From NCBI RefSeq assembly GCF_018326005.1, contig NZ_AP021903.1:6259501-6323500 (forward strand): DNA of 64,000 nt, in the 5' to 3' direction. Origin of the DNA: Pseudomonas sp. Seg1. GTDB taxonomy: Bacteria; Pseudomonadota; Gammaproteobacteria; Pseudomonadales; Pseudomonadaceae. The notes beneath the pieces are model-generated. The model saw only the letters and a program-made list of their open reading frames with translations. It was not told the origin of the DNA and made no database searches. Below, one piece after another: positions 8,438 through 16,577 of this stretch. Made by a program: the position numbers and the translations under genes. Position 1 is the first letter of the stretch. Every line of letters begins with the position of its first letter.

Positions 8438-11157
8438 ACAGCCTCGCGGTTCAGGCGAACGCTATCGCGCACCGCTACGGCAAACAGCAAGCGCTGAGCG
8501 ATATCACCTTCAGCCTGCCTGCCGGCACCCGCTGCGGGCTGATCGGCCCCGATGGCGCGGGCAAATCCAGCCTGCTGGGGCTGATCGCCGGGGTGAAGGC
8601 CTTGCAACAAGGGCAACTGGACGTCCTCGGCGGGCCGATCCAGCAGCGCCGCCACCGCGACACGCTGTATGCGCGCATCGCCTTCATGCCCCAGGGATTG
8701 GGCGGCAACCTGTATCCCGAGCTGTCGATCCGCGAAAACATACAGTTCTTTGCCACGCTGTTCGGTCTGTCGAAGGCCGACAGCGAACAACGCATGCACA
8801 ACCTGCTGCTCGCCACCGACCTGCTGAAGTTCGCCGAGCGCCCCGCCGGCAAGTTGTCCGGTGGCATGAAACAGAAACTCGGGCTGTGCTGCGCGCTGAT
8901 CCACGAGCCGGACCTGTTGATCCTCGATGAGCCGACCACCGGTGTCGACCCGCTCTCACGCCGGCGTTTCTGGGAGTTGGTCGACGACGTACGGCGCCAG
9001 CGCCCGCAGCTGACCCTGCTGGTCGCCACCGCTTATATGGAGGAAGCCGAACAGTTCGAGCATTGCCTGATGCTCGACAACGGCCAATTGATTGCCACCG
9101 GCCTGAGCCGTGAACTGGCGGCCGTCACCCCGAGTGGCAAACTCGACGAGGCCTTCACCCATTTCCAGGGTGACAGCCAGCATGACGCCAAGCCGCTGGT
9201 GATTCCGCCACGCTGCGGCGGCACCACCGATATCGCGATTGAGGCCAACGATCTGACGCTGCGCTTCGGCGACTTCACCGCCGTGGATCACGTCAGCTTC
9301 GCCATCGGTCGCGGCGAGATTTTCGGTTTTCTCGGCTCCAACGGCTGCGGCAAGACCACCACCATGAAAGTCCTGACCGGGCTGATGCCGGCCAGCGAAG
9401 GCCGCGCGACACTGCTGGGCAATCCGGTGGATGCCAAGGATCTGGCCACGCGCAAACGGGTCGGCTTCATGTCCCAGAGCTTTTCGCTGTATGGCGAACT
9501 CGGTGTGCGACAGAACCTTGAGCTGCATGCCCGGCTGTTCGACTTGCCCAAAGCCGAAAGCGCGCCACGCATCGAAGCGTTGATCGAGCGCTTCAATCTG
9601 CGCGGCGTTGCTGATCAGCCGTCAGGCGCTCTGCCCCTTGGGCTGCGTCAACGCCTGTCGCTGGCGGTCGCGGTGTTGCATCGCCCGGAAGTGCTGATCC
9701 TCGATGAGCCGACGTCCGGCGTCGACCCGGCCGCTCGCGATGACTTCTGGCGACTGTTGATCGAACTGTCCCGCGAACAAGGCGTGACGATTTTTCTCTC
9801 CACCCACTTCATGAACGAAGCCCAGCGCTGCGACCGCATCTCGCTGATGCACGCCGGCAAGGTCCTGGCGTGCGATACCCCGGCGGCGCTGCAATGTCAG
9901 TTTGCTGGAGAGACGCTGGAAGCCGCTTTCGTGACGTGTCTGGAACAGGCTCAGGGCACCGCCGAATCGCCGCCCGCGAATGAATCGACGACGGCGCCAA
10001 CGGCCAATGCGCCGCCGCTCAAACAGCGCGGCTTCAGCCTCGGTCGCCTGCTGGCGGTGGCCAGTCGCGAAGGCAAGGAGCTGCTGCGTGACAAGGTGCG
10101 CATGGCGTTCGCGCTGGCGGGGGCGATTTTCATGATGGTGATTTTCGGCTACGGGATTTCCCTGGACGTGGAAAACCTCGCGTTCGCCGTGTACGACCAG
10201 GACCAGACACCGCAGAGCCGCACCTATCTGGAAGCCTTTCGCGGCTCGCGCTACTTCGATGAGCGGCCGGCCATCCACGACGCTCAAGAACTGCACCGAC
10301 GCCTGCAACGTTCGGAGATCAAACTGGCGTTGGAAATCCCGCCCGGATTCGGCCGCGACCTGTACGCCGGACGGCAGCCTGCGGTGGCGGCGTGGCTGGA
10401 TGGCGGCATGCCGTTTCGCGCCGAAACCAGCCGCAACTATGTCGAAGCCGTGCACTTGGCCAACCTGCAACAGTTGGCCGAGCAGAGCAGCCCCGGCATC
10501 AACCATCAGGCGGGCGCCAGCCTGGAAACCCGCTTTCGCTACAACCAGGATGTGGTCAGCGTCAACGCCATCGGTCCCGGGGTCATGGCGCTGATTCTGG
10601 CGTTCATTCCGGCGATGTTGACGGCGCTGGGCATCGTCCGCGAAAAAGAGCTGGGCTCGATCACCAATTTCTACGCCACGCCCCTGACCCGCCTGGAGTT
10701 TCTGCTCGGCAAACAGGCGCCGTACCTGCTGGTCAGCCTGGTCAATCTTGCGCTGCTGGTGGCGATGAACCGCTGGCTGTTCGGCGTGCCGTTCAAGGGC
10801 AGCCTGCTGACGCTGGCCTTCGGCGGCCTGCTCTACGTGCTGGCGACCACCAGCATGGGCCTGCTGATTTCAGCGTTCACCCGCACGCAAATCGCCGCGA
10901 TCCTCGGCACCATGATCATCACCAGCCTGCCGACCATCCAGTTTTCCGGGCTGATCGTGCCGCGCTCTTCTCTGGAAGGTGCGGCTGCGGTGATGGGCAT
11001 GCTGTTTCCGGCGGGGCACTTTCTCGACATCGCGGTGGGCACGTTCACCAAAGCGCTGGACCTGCGGCAGCTATGGCCGCAGTGCCTGGCGCTGTTCGGG
11101 TTCTTTGTCGGGTTCACCGGGCTGAGCCTGGTCATGCTGAAAAAGCAGGAGGCCTGA
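8434..11157 (+). CDS. RbbA/YhiH-like ABC transporter: two ATPase domains fused to an ABC-2 membrane domain
   Basis: A 907-residue fusion. The first nucleotide-binding domain has Walker A GPDGAGKSS (38-46), signature LSGGMKQKL and Walker B LLILDEPTTG. The second has Walker A GSNGCGKTTT (about 301-310), a degenerate signature LPLGLRQRL (near 400) and Walker B VLILDEPTSG. A linker (about 500-530) leads to an ABC-2 permease with a large extracytoplasmic loop and five to six membrane segments at the C-terminus. E. coli RbbA (YhiH), reported to associate with ribosomes, has this architecture, but with an HlyD gene before it and an ABC-2 permease gene after it this is most likely an exporter. Substrate unknown. 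Confidence 0.9.
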   Translation: MNSLAVQANAIAHRYGKQQALSDITFSLPAGTRCGLIGPDGAGKSSLLGLIAGVKALQQGQLDVLGGPIQQRRHRDTLYARIAFMPQGLGGNLYPELSIRENIQFFATLFGLSKADSEQRMHNLLLATDLLKFAERPAGKLSGGMKQKLGLCCALIHEPDLLILDEPTTGVDPLSRRRFWELVDDVRRQRPQLTLLVATAYMEEAEQFEHCLMLDNGQLIATGLSRELAAVTPSGKLDEAFTHFQGDSQHDAKPLVIPPRCGGTTDIAIEANDLTLRFGDFTAVDHVSFAIGRGEIFGFLGSNGCGKTTTMKVLTGLMPASEGRATLLGNPVDAKDLATRKRVGFMSQSFSLYGELGVRQNLELHARLFDLPKAESAPRIEALIERFNLRGVADQPSGALPLGLRQRLSLAVAVLHRPEVLILDEPTSGVDPAARDDFWRLLIELSREQGVTIFLSTHFMNEAQRCDRISLMHAGKVLACDTPAALQCQFAGETLEAAFVTCLEQAQGTAESPPANESTTAPTANAPPLKQRGFSLGRLLAVASREGKELLRDKVRMAFALAGAIFMMVIFGYGISLDVENLAFAVYDQDQTPQSRTYLEAFRGSRYFDERPAIHDAQELHRRLQRSEIKLALEIPPGFGRDLYAGRQPAVAAWLDGGMPFRAETSRNYVEAVHLANLQQLAEQSSPGINHQAGASLETRFRYNQDVVSVNAIGPGVMALILAFIPAMLTALGIVREKELGSITNFYATPLTRLEFLLGKQAPYLLVSLVNLALLVAMNRWLFGVPFKGSLLTLAFGGLLYVLATTSMGLLISAFTRTQIAAILGTMIITSLPTIQFSGLIVPRSSLEGAAAVMGMLFPAGHFLDIAVGTFTKALDLRQLWPQCLALFGFFVGFTGLSLVMLKKQEA

Positions 11158-12276
11158 ATGCACAAGTTCGCGCACATCCTGCGCCTGGGACTCAAGGAAC
11201 TGACCAGCCTGCGCCACGACAGCGTTTTGCTGCTGTTCCTGTTCTACGCCTTCACCGTGGCTATCTACATGCCCGCCGCCGGCTCAGTGATCGGCGTGCA
11301 CAACGCCAGCGTGGCGATCGTCGACGAAGACCACAGCGCGCTCTCGCGCCAGTTGGCCCAGGCCCTGCAACCGCCGGAGTTCCAGACGCCGGTGCTGTTG
11401 CCTTACCCGCAACTGGACCAGGTCATGGACAGCGGCCAGTACACCTTCGTCATCAACATTCCGGCAGGTTTTCAAACCGACCTGCTGGCGGCGCGGCACC
11501 CGGCCATTCAGGTCAATGTGGACGCCACCGCCATGAGCCAGGCGTTCATGGGCGCCGGTTACATCGGCCGGATCTTCCAGCGTGAACTGCAGGACTATGG
11601 CGGCCAGGGCGATGCCGCGAGCAAGACGCCGATTCAACTGACCACCCGCGCGCTGTTCAATACCAACCTGGAGGGCGGCTGGTTTCTGGCGGTAATTCAG
11701 ATCGTCAACAACATCACCATTCTGGCGATCATCCTCACCGGCACGGCGCTGCTGCGCGAACGCGAACACGGCACGCTCGACCATTTGCTGGTGCTGCCGC
11801 TGACGGCGCTGGAAATCATGCTGGCGAAAATCTGGAGCAATCTGCTGGTGGTGGTGCTGTGCACCTGGCTGTCGCTGGAGGTGGTGGTCAAAGGCGCGCT
11901 CGGCGTACCGTTGGCCGGCTCGATGAGCCTGTTTTTGCTGGTGACCGCGGTTTATCTGTTTGCCAGTACCGCGTTGGGAATCTTCCTCGCGACGCTGGCG
12001 CGCTCGACACCGCAGTTCGGCCTGCTGGCGATTCCGGTGATCATCCCGATGTTGCTGCTGTCGGGCGGCAGCACGCCATTGGACAGCATGCCGCAGTGGC
12101 TGCAGTGGGTCATGCAGGGCTCACCGTCCACGCACTTTGTCAGCCTTAGCGCCGCGATTCTGTTCCGCGACGCCGGGCTGAGCGTGGTCTGGCCGGACTT
12201 GCTGGCGCTGACGGCCATCGGCCTACTGTTCTTCCTCATCGCACTGGCACGCTTTCGCAAAAGCCTGGCGTCCTGA
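11158..12276 (+). CDS. ABC-2 type permease (YhhJ-like)
   Basis: A 372-residue permease with an N-terminal membrane segment (VLLLFLFYAFTVAIYMPAAG), a periplasmic domain of about 130 residues, and five C-terminal membrane helices including NNITILAIILTGTALLREREHGT, the conserved ABC-2 motif. The ATG follows the upstream TGA directly (TGAATG), so the three exporter genes are translationally coupled. It probably pairs with the membrane domain of the double-ATPase protein as a heterodimeric channel. The arrangement matches yhiI-yhiH(rbbA)-yhhJ of E. coli. Confidence 0.9.
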   Translation: MHKFAHILRLGLKELTSLRHDSVLLLFLFYAFTVAIYMPAAGSVIGVHNASVAIVDEDHSALSRQLAQALQPPEFQTPVLLPYPQLDQVMDSGQYTFVINIPAGFQTDLLAARHPAIQVNVDATAMSQAFMGAGYIGRIFQRELQDYGGQGDAASKTPIQLTTRALFNTNLEGGWFLAVIQIVNNITILAIILTGTALLREREHGTLDHLLVLPLTALEIMLAKIWSNLLVVVLCTWLSLEVVVKGALGVPLAGSMSLFLLVTAVYLFASTALGIFLATLARSTPQFGLLAIPVIIPMLLLSGGSTPLDSMPQWLQWVMQGSPSTHFVSLSAAILFRDAGLSVVWPDLLALTAIGLLFFLIALARFRKSLAS

Positions 12277-12292
12277 ACAGCGGCCGGTGTGC

Positions 12293-12700
12293 TTACTGAA
12301 TGATCAGGTTGTTGAACAACAGATCTTCAACCACCGGCTTGCCGGTCTCGTCATTCATCACTTGCTGGGTTTGCTTCAGGGCTTCCTGACGCAGCTTTTC
12401 CTTGCCTTCGATGCTGCCCATCGCCTCAGTAGTCTGCTGGGTGAACAGCGCCACCAGTTGATTGCGGATCAGCGGCTCGTTGGCCTTGACCAGTTTGGTC
12501 GCCTCTTCGCCCGTCACACGCAATGCCACATCGGCCTTGTAGACCTTGAGCTTCGGCGTGCCGTCCAGCCCGTAGTTGCCCACGAACGGCGGGCTCAGGG
12601 TGATGTAATTGACCTTCGGCGCCTCGCCTTCTTTGGCTTCTTCGGCCAGCGCTGCCACAGGCAGAGACAGGGCCAGCAACAACATGATCCACGCTTTCAC
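12293..12700 (-). CDS. Periplasmic FliL-like protein
   Basis: 135 residues from a GTG start at 12700, chosen because AAGGAG sits 6 bases upstream and a signal peptide (VKAWIMLLLALSLPVAALAEE) follows at once. The longer frame adds a non-conserved leader. The mature part (VNYITLSPPFVGNYG, then LRVTGEEATKLVKANEPLIRNQL and EALKQTQQVMNDETGKP) resembles the periplasmic domain of FliL, which supports the flagellar stator. The usual FliL membrane anchor is replaced by what looks like a cleavable signal, and no flagellar genes are nearby. A motility role is therefore only a family-based guess. Confidence 0.75.
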   Translation of the reverse strand: MKAWIMLLLALSLPVAALAEEAKEGEAPKVNYITLSPPFVGNYGLDGTPKLKVYKADVALRVTGEEATKLVKANEPLIRNQLVALFTQQTTEAMGSIEGKEKLRQEALKQTQQVMNDETGKPVVEDLLFNNLIIQ

Positions 12701-12850
12701 AATTCGCTCCTTATCCGGTTTGCGGCCTAGCATAACGACCCGCCGCGCAAGCACAAACTTATGGCTGACTATCAGGGCCGGGCATGCTCGTTGACCCGTT
12801 GACTGACACACCTACACTTATCGGCCATCACTCCCAAAGGAATAGCCCTG

Positions 12851-13828
12851 ATGAAAGCCGTGCTGTGCAAAGCCTTCGGCCCTGCCGAATCGCTGGTGCT
12901 GGAAGACGTCGCCAGCCCTGTCGCGAAGAAGAACGAAATCCTGCTGGACGTGCACGCAGCCGGGGTCAACTTCCCGGACACGCTGATCATCGAGGGAAAA
13001 TATCAATTCAAGCCGCCCTTCCCGTTCTCGCCGGGTGGTGAAGCGGCCGGCGTGGTCAGCGTTGTGGGTGAAAAGATCAGTCATCTGAAAGTCGGTGACC
13101 GGGTCATGGCCCTGACCGGCTGGGGCAGTTTCGCCGAGCAGGTCGCGGTGCCGGGCTATAACGTGCTGCCGATTCCGCCATCAATGGACTTCAACACCGC
13201 CGCCGCCTTCAGCATGACCTACGGCACCTCGATGCACGCACTCAAGCAACGCGCCAATCTGCAACCGGGCGAAACCCTGCTGGTGCTCGGTGCGTCCGGC
13301 GGTGTCGGTCTGGCTGCCGTGGAGATTGGCAAAGCCATGGGCGCCCGCGTGATCGCCGCCGCCAGCAGCGCGGAAAAACTCGCCGTGGCCAAGGCGGCCG
13401 GCGCCGACGAGCTGATCAACTACAGCGAAACCAGCCTCAAGGACGAGATCAAACGCCTCACCGATGGCCAAGGCGCCGACGTGATTTACGACCCGGTCGG
13501 TGGCGACCTGTTCGATCAAGCCATCCGCGCCATCGCCTGGAACGGCCGCTTGCTGGTAGTCGGTTTCGCCAGCGGGCGCATTCCCGAACTGCCGGTCAAC
13601 CTTGCCCTGCTCAAAGGCGCAGCGGTGCTCGGCGTGTTCTGGGGCTCGTTCGCCCAGCGTCAGCCACAGGACAACGCTGCAAACTTCCAGCAGTTGTTCG
13701 GCTGGTTTGCCGAGGGCAAGTTGAAGCCGCTGGTGTCGCAGGTGTATCCACTGAGCAATGCGGCGCAGGCGATCAATGATCTTGGCCAGCGCAAGGCGGT
13801 GGGCAAGGTGGTGGTGCAGGTGCGCTGA
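12851..13828 (+). CDS. NADPH:quinone oxidoreductase family protein (MDR, zinc-independent)
   Basis: A 325-residue medium-chain dehydrogenase/reductase of the quinone oxidoreductase (QOR) group. The GroES-like N-terminal domain (MKAVLCKAFGPAESLVLEDV) is followed by the Rossmann motif LVLGASGGVGLAAVEIGKAMGARVI at about 143-167. The cysteine ligands of zinc alcohol dehydrogenases are absent, as expected for QOR enzymes. AAAGGAAT precedes the start. Substrate is not predictable. It is monocistronic, followed by a terminator. Confidence 0.88.
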   Translation: MKAVLCKAFGPAESLVLEDVASPVAKKNEILLDVHAAGVNFPDTLIIEGKYQFKPPFPFSPGGEAAGVVSVVGEKISHLKVGDRVMALTGWGSFAEQVAVPGYNVLPIPPSMDFNTAAAFSMTYGTSMHALKQRANLQPGETLLVLGASGGVGLAAVEIGKAMGARVIAAASSAEKLAVAKAAGADELINYSETSLKDEIKRLTDGQGADVIYDPVGGDLFDQAIRAIAWNGRLLVVGFASGRIPELPVNLALLKGAAVLGVFWGSFAQRQPQDNAANFQQLFGWFAEGKLKPLVSQVYPLSNAAQAINDLGQRKAVGKVVVQVR

Positions 13829-13845
13829 GAGTTACTCGTCGTCAG

Positions 13846-13882
13846 GGCCGGATAGATCCGCAGAATTTATCCGGCCTTTTTA
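13846..13882 (+). terminator. Rho-independent terminator after the quinone oxidoreductase gene
   Basis: GGCCGGATA (13846-13854) pairs with TATCCGGCC (13868-13876), followed by TTTTTATA. It separates the housekeeping oxidoreductase gene from the bacteriocin cassette. Confidence 0.85.
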
Positions 13883-13904
13883 TATTTCCTGGAACCACTT
13901 GTGT

Positions 13905-13933
13905 TACCACCAACAAACTATCAACAGGTGGTA
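13905..13933. promoter_or_regulatory. Inverted repeat upstream of the bacteriocin gene
   Basis: TACCACC (13905-13911) and GGTGGTA (13927-13933) are separated by 15 bases, 68 bases before the bacteriocin start. It could be a dyad operator or a hairpin. I could not match it to a LexA box (CTGT-N8-ACAG) or, with confidence, to the PrtN P-box of P. aeruginosa pyocins. Confidence 0.45.
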
Positions 13934-14001
13934 GCTATCTACCGCAGTCGTTTCAGCAGATCACAGTAACTTGATCCCATACAGACACAAGGAGTAACTG
14001 T

Positions 14002-16260
14002 ATGAGTGATCAAAACTGGCGACCAGGCTATACAGACTTAGACACCACCCACATCATTGGAAATAGAACTCAAACTTATTCACCAAACTCTGAAGGTGGA
14101 GGATACGACCGTACTGGTCGAACGAGAAATAGAAGCCGAACTGGCTCAGACCTGTTCAGCCAACTATCAAGGCAAGACATCGCCGATATAAATGAAGCCG
14201 TTTTCATTTCGCAAACGGTTCAACACATTGAGGCAAGCAAAGCAGCAATAGCCAATGAACACCACGTAAAATCCAGTCAACTTTCCACCACTCTTCAATC
14301 CGAGATCAACACAGTCACTGCGAGTCTTGGCGGTGTCAACGGTATTACGCCTGTCGAGGCAATTACGCGCCAACAGACAGCCCTTACTCATCTGATACAT
14401 ACAAAAACTGCAGAGCAAAATAATAACCAGGCAAGAGCAAATGCATTTTATGGTGCTGATCCGCTGACCCGAACTCAACAGGATCTGATCAATGTCTACC
14501 TCCACATACCCGCGTCGGAAGTCCTTCATAGATGGACCGACGCTTACACGTCCGCTTTCGCAGCACAAAGGAATGCTGAAGAGCTAAGGCAACTGACGCA
14601 CAAGCTTCATGTCCTGTCTTATCAGTTAACACAGGCCTACCAGGCAGAGGCACAGCAGGTTGCCAGGTTGCAAGCGCAAGCGGCAGCACTAGCTGCGAGA
14701 GCAAAGGCTGAAGCTGAGCATGTGACGAAAGTCGCGGCGCAAATTGCGCAAGCAAAGGCCGAAACCGAGCATGCGGCCAAGCTCGCAGCACAGATCGCGC
14801 AAGCTGAACTGGATGCTAGAGAAGACGCACTGTGGGAAGCGAGACAAAAGGAAGCCAGGCAACTTAAAGCAGCACAACAAGCCAGGCGAAGAAGAAAGCA
14901 AATCGTAGCTTCCATCGTTGCCTCCGAGTTTGATTCGAAGCTGCGTCAATTCTCTCAGAACCAACCAGAGGGTATCGATGAGAAACTACGTTGGATAAAA
15001 GACCACTATCAAGCGCTCTATGCCGGATACCTCGCAGTGTCCAAAGCGGAAAGAGAGGTCGGTGGCGGCTACAAAACTGCGGGAAGCGAAAAGCGTTGGA
15101 GCGTATTGAATAATGCTCAAGACGAAATCAAGGCGTTAACTCGCCAGAAATACAAAATTGATAAAGTACAAATACCCTTGATTGACGGCACAACTACTGC
15201 CGTTCGACCACTTGTCGTCACCGCAGACGGCTTGATTTCCGGGCATGAAGGCTCACCTTTCTCACCCGCTAAAGCACTCGGTTCCCTGAATGACCTTCGC
15301 ACAACCCTCACCAGTGGGCCAATCGGCGTCTTTCTAGCTTCAATTTTCTACACTCCGACACTTGGAAACGGCGAGCTACAGCGCAATCCCGTGGTAGTCA
15401 CCATACCGCTGTCTCAGTTTTACCCAGAGCGTAAATACTCCCCATCTGGAACACCTGTTCTCCTCTACTGGCTGCGGCACCGCGTAGTGGCATCCGCCCG
15501 AGGAGAACACACACGACTCTATCTTGAGTCGCCCAAAAACAGCTTTGGCGTGAGGGTCAGGCAAGCCAGTTTTGACCCCCAAACAAAACTTTACACGTTC
15601 ACTACCGAAGGCTTGATCCCGATTACGCTGACCTGGACTCCTGATTCACCGCCAGGTGATGAGTTATTGAACAGCACCGACCTGCCGGCTACCGACTCCG
15701 GTATCCGAATTTATCCCGGAGCGAGAGTCACACAAATCGAGGGGCGAGTAGACGAACACCCCTCCTGCGACTTTGACGATCCTGATGATTACATCCTGGA
15801 GTTTCCGATAGAGTCGGGGATCGAATCCATCTACATGATGGCCACTCGCGGCGGCCCGCGTTATGAGCCGGGTACGGTGGCAGGCACAGGGCAGGTGGTT
15901 GGCGAAAATTGGTTGGGTAGCGCGACACAACCAAGTGGCTCGCCGGTTCCTGCACAGATTGCGGATCAGTTGCGTGGTCAGGATTTCAGAAACTTTGATA
16001 GATTCAGGGAAAAATTCTGGCGTACGGTCGCTGCTGATTCGGACCTTTCAAAGCAATTCAGCAAAGCTGACCTCAAGCTATTAGCGAATGGTGCAGCGCC
16101 CAGCACTGACGAGATAGACTCTGTTGGCCGAAGGGACAAGTACGAAATCCACCACATAGAACACATCAAAGACGGCGGTGAAGTTTATAACATTGAAAAT
16201 TTAACTATAATGACCCCTCACGCACATATAGAACTACACAAGAACGGTATAAAACCATGA
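14002..16260 (+). CDS. S-type pyocin/colicin-like bacteriocin with HNH DNase domain
   Basis: A 752-residue secretion-signal-free toxin that kills related bacteria by cutting DNA. A polar, probably disordered N-terminus (1-60) precedes a helical region (60-220). A long Ala/Gln/Lys coiled coil (about 180-305) contains two adjacent 17-residue repeats (234-250 and 251-267). The S-type pyocin translocation domain covers about 410-620. The C-terminal DNase (about 632-752) aligns with colicin E9: VGENWL, PVPAQIADQLR, then R711, E715, H717, H718, H742 and H746 of the HNH/beta-beta-alpha-metal motif. AAGGAG precedes the ATG. The immunity gene overlaps by 4 bases. AT-richer codons than neighbours suggest horizontal acquisition. 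The receptor is unknown. Confidence 0.95.
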   Translation: MSDQNWRPGYTDLDTTHIIGNRTQTYSPNSEGGGYDRTGRTRNRSRTGSDLFSQLSRQDIADINEAVFISQTVQHIEASKAAIANEHHVKSSQLSTTLQSEINTVTASLGGVNGITPVEAITRQQTALTHLIHTKTAEQNNNQARANAFYGADPLTRTQQDLINVYLHIPASEVLHRWTDAYTSAFAAQRNAEELRQLTHKLHVLSYQLTQAYQAEAQQVARLQAQAAALAARAKAEAEHVTKVAAQIAQAKAETEHAAKLAAQIAQAELDAREDALWEARQKEARQLKAAQQARRRRKQIVASIVASEFDSKLRQFSQNQPEGIDEKLRWIKDHYQALYAGYLAVSKAEREVGGGYKTAGSEKRWSVLNNAQDEIKALTRQKYKIDKVQIPLIDGTTTAVRPLVVTADGLISGHEGSPFSPAKALGSLNDLRTTLTSGPIGVFLASIFYTPTLGNGELQRNPVVVTIPLSQFYPERKYSPSGTPVLLYWLRHRVVASARGEHTRLYLESPKNSFGVRVRQASFDPQTKLYTFTTEGLIPITLTWTPDSPPGDELLNSTDLPATDSGIRIYPGARVTQIEGRVDEHPSCDFDDPDDYILEFPIESGIESIYMMATRGGPRYEPGTVAGTGQVVGENWLGSATQPSGSPVPAQIADQLRGQDFRNFDRFREKFWRTVAADSDLSKQFSKADLKLLANGAAPSTDEIDSVGRRDKYEIHHIEHIKDGGEVYNIENLTIMTPHAHIELHKNGIKP

Positions 16261-16532
16261 AATTAAAAGATAAATTCGAAGATTATACCGAAGAAGAGTT
16301 TTTACTTTTTGTGACGGAATTTTTTGAAGATACAAACGGCCTTACCGGCGACGCACTAAGTGCATATACAAGCAATCTCGCACTTCATTTTGAAAAAATA
16401 ACTGAGCACCCAAAAAAACGCGCGGTTATATTTCGCCCGGCACCTGACCGCGAAGACAGTCCTGCTGGAGTCGTAAAAGAAGTCAAAGAATGGCGTGAAG
16501 CAAACGGTAAACCCGGCTTTAAGCCTGATTAA
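16257..16532 (+). CDS. Bacteriocin immunity protein (colicin E/pyocin S DNase immunity family)
   Basis: A 91-residue four-helix immunity protein that should bind and block the DNase domain of the upstream bacteriocin. The start MKLKDKFEDYTEEEFLLFV and the C-terminal DREDSPAGVVKEVKEW followed by REANGKPGFK are the family hallmarks. The ATG overlaps the toxin stop (ATGA), ensuring coupled synthesis. The helix III hot spot D-L-I-Y-Y-P of Im9 reads A-V-I-F-R-P (56-61), so the central aspartate and both tyrosines are changed. Codon use is strongly AT-rich, like that of the toxin's 3' end. Confidence 0.95.
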   Translation: MKLKDKFEDYTEEEFLLFVTEFFEDTNGLTGDALSAYTSNLALHFEKITEHPKKRAVIFRPAPDREDSPAGVVKEVKEWREANGKPGFKPD

Positions 16533-16577
16533 TCCAATGAAGCAGCACTACAATCTGTGGTGCTGCTTAAGTTCAGA

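Noticed and set aside
13829..14001. LexA (SOS) box before the bacteriocin
   Set aside because: No CTGT-N8-ACAG match was found on reading the gap.
14167..14568. Minus-strand 133-codon frame opposite the bacteriocin
   Set aside because: It contains a hydrophobic stretch but lies wholly inside the bacteriocin gene on the antisense strand, with no start signal; considered chance.
16540..16568. Terminator between immunity and TonB-C genes
   Set aside because: AAGCAGCAC and GTGCTGCTT form a good stem, but neither strand has a following T run; it may only be a weak hairpin.
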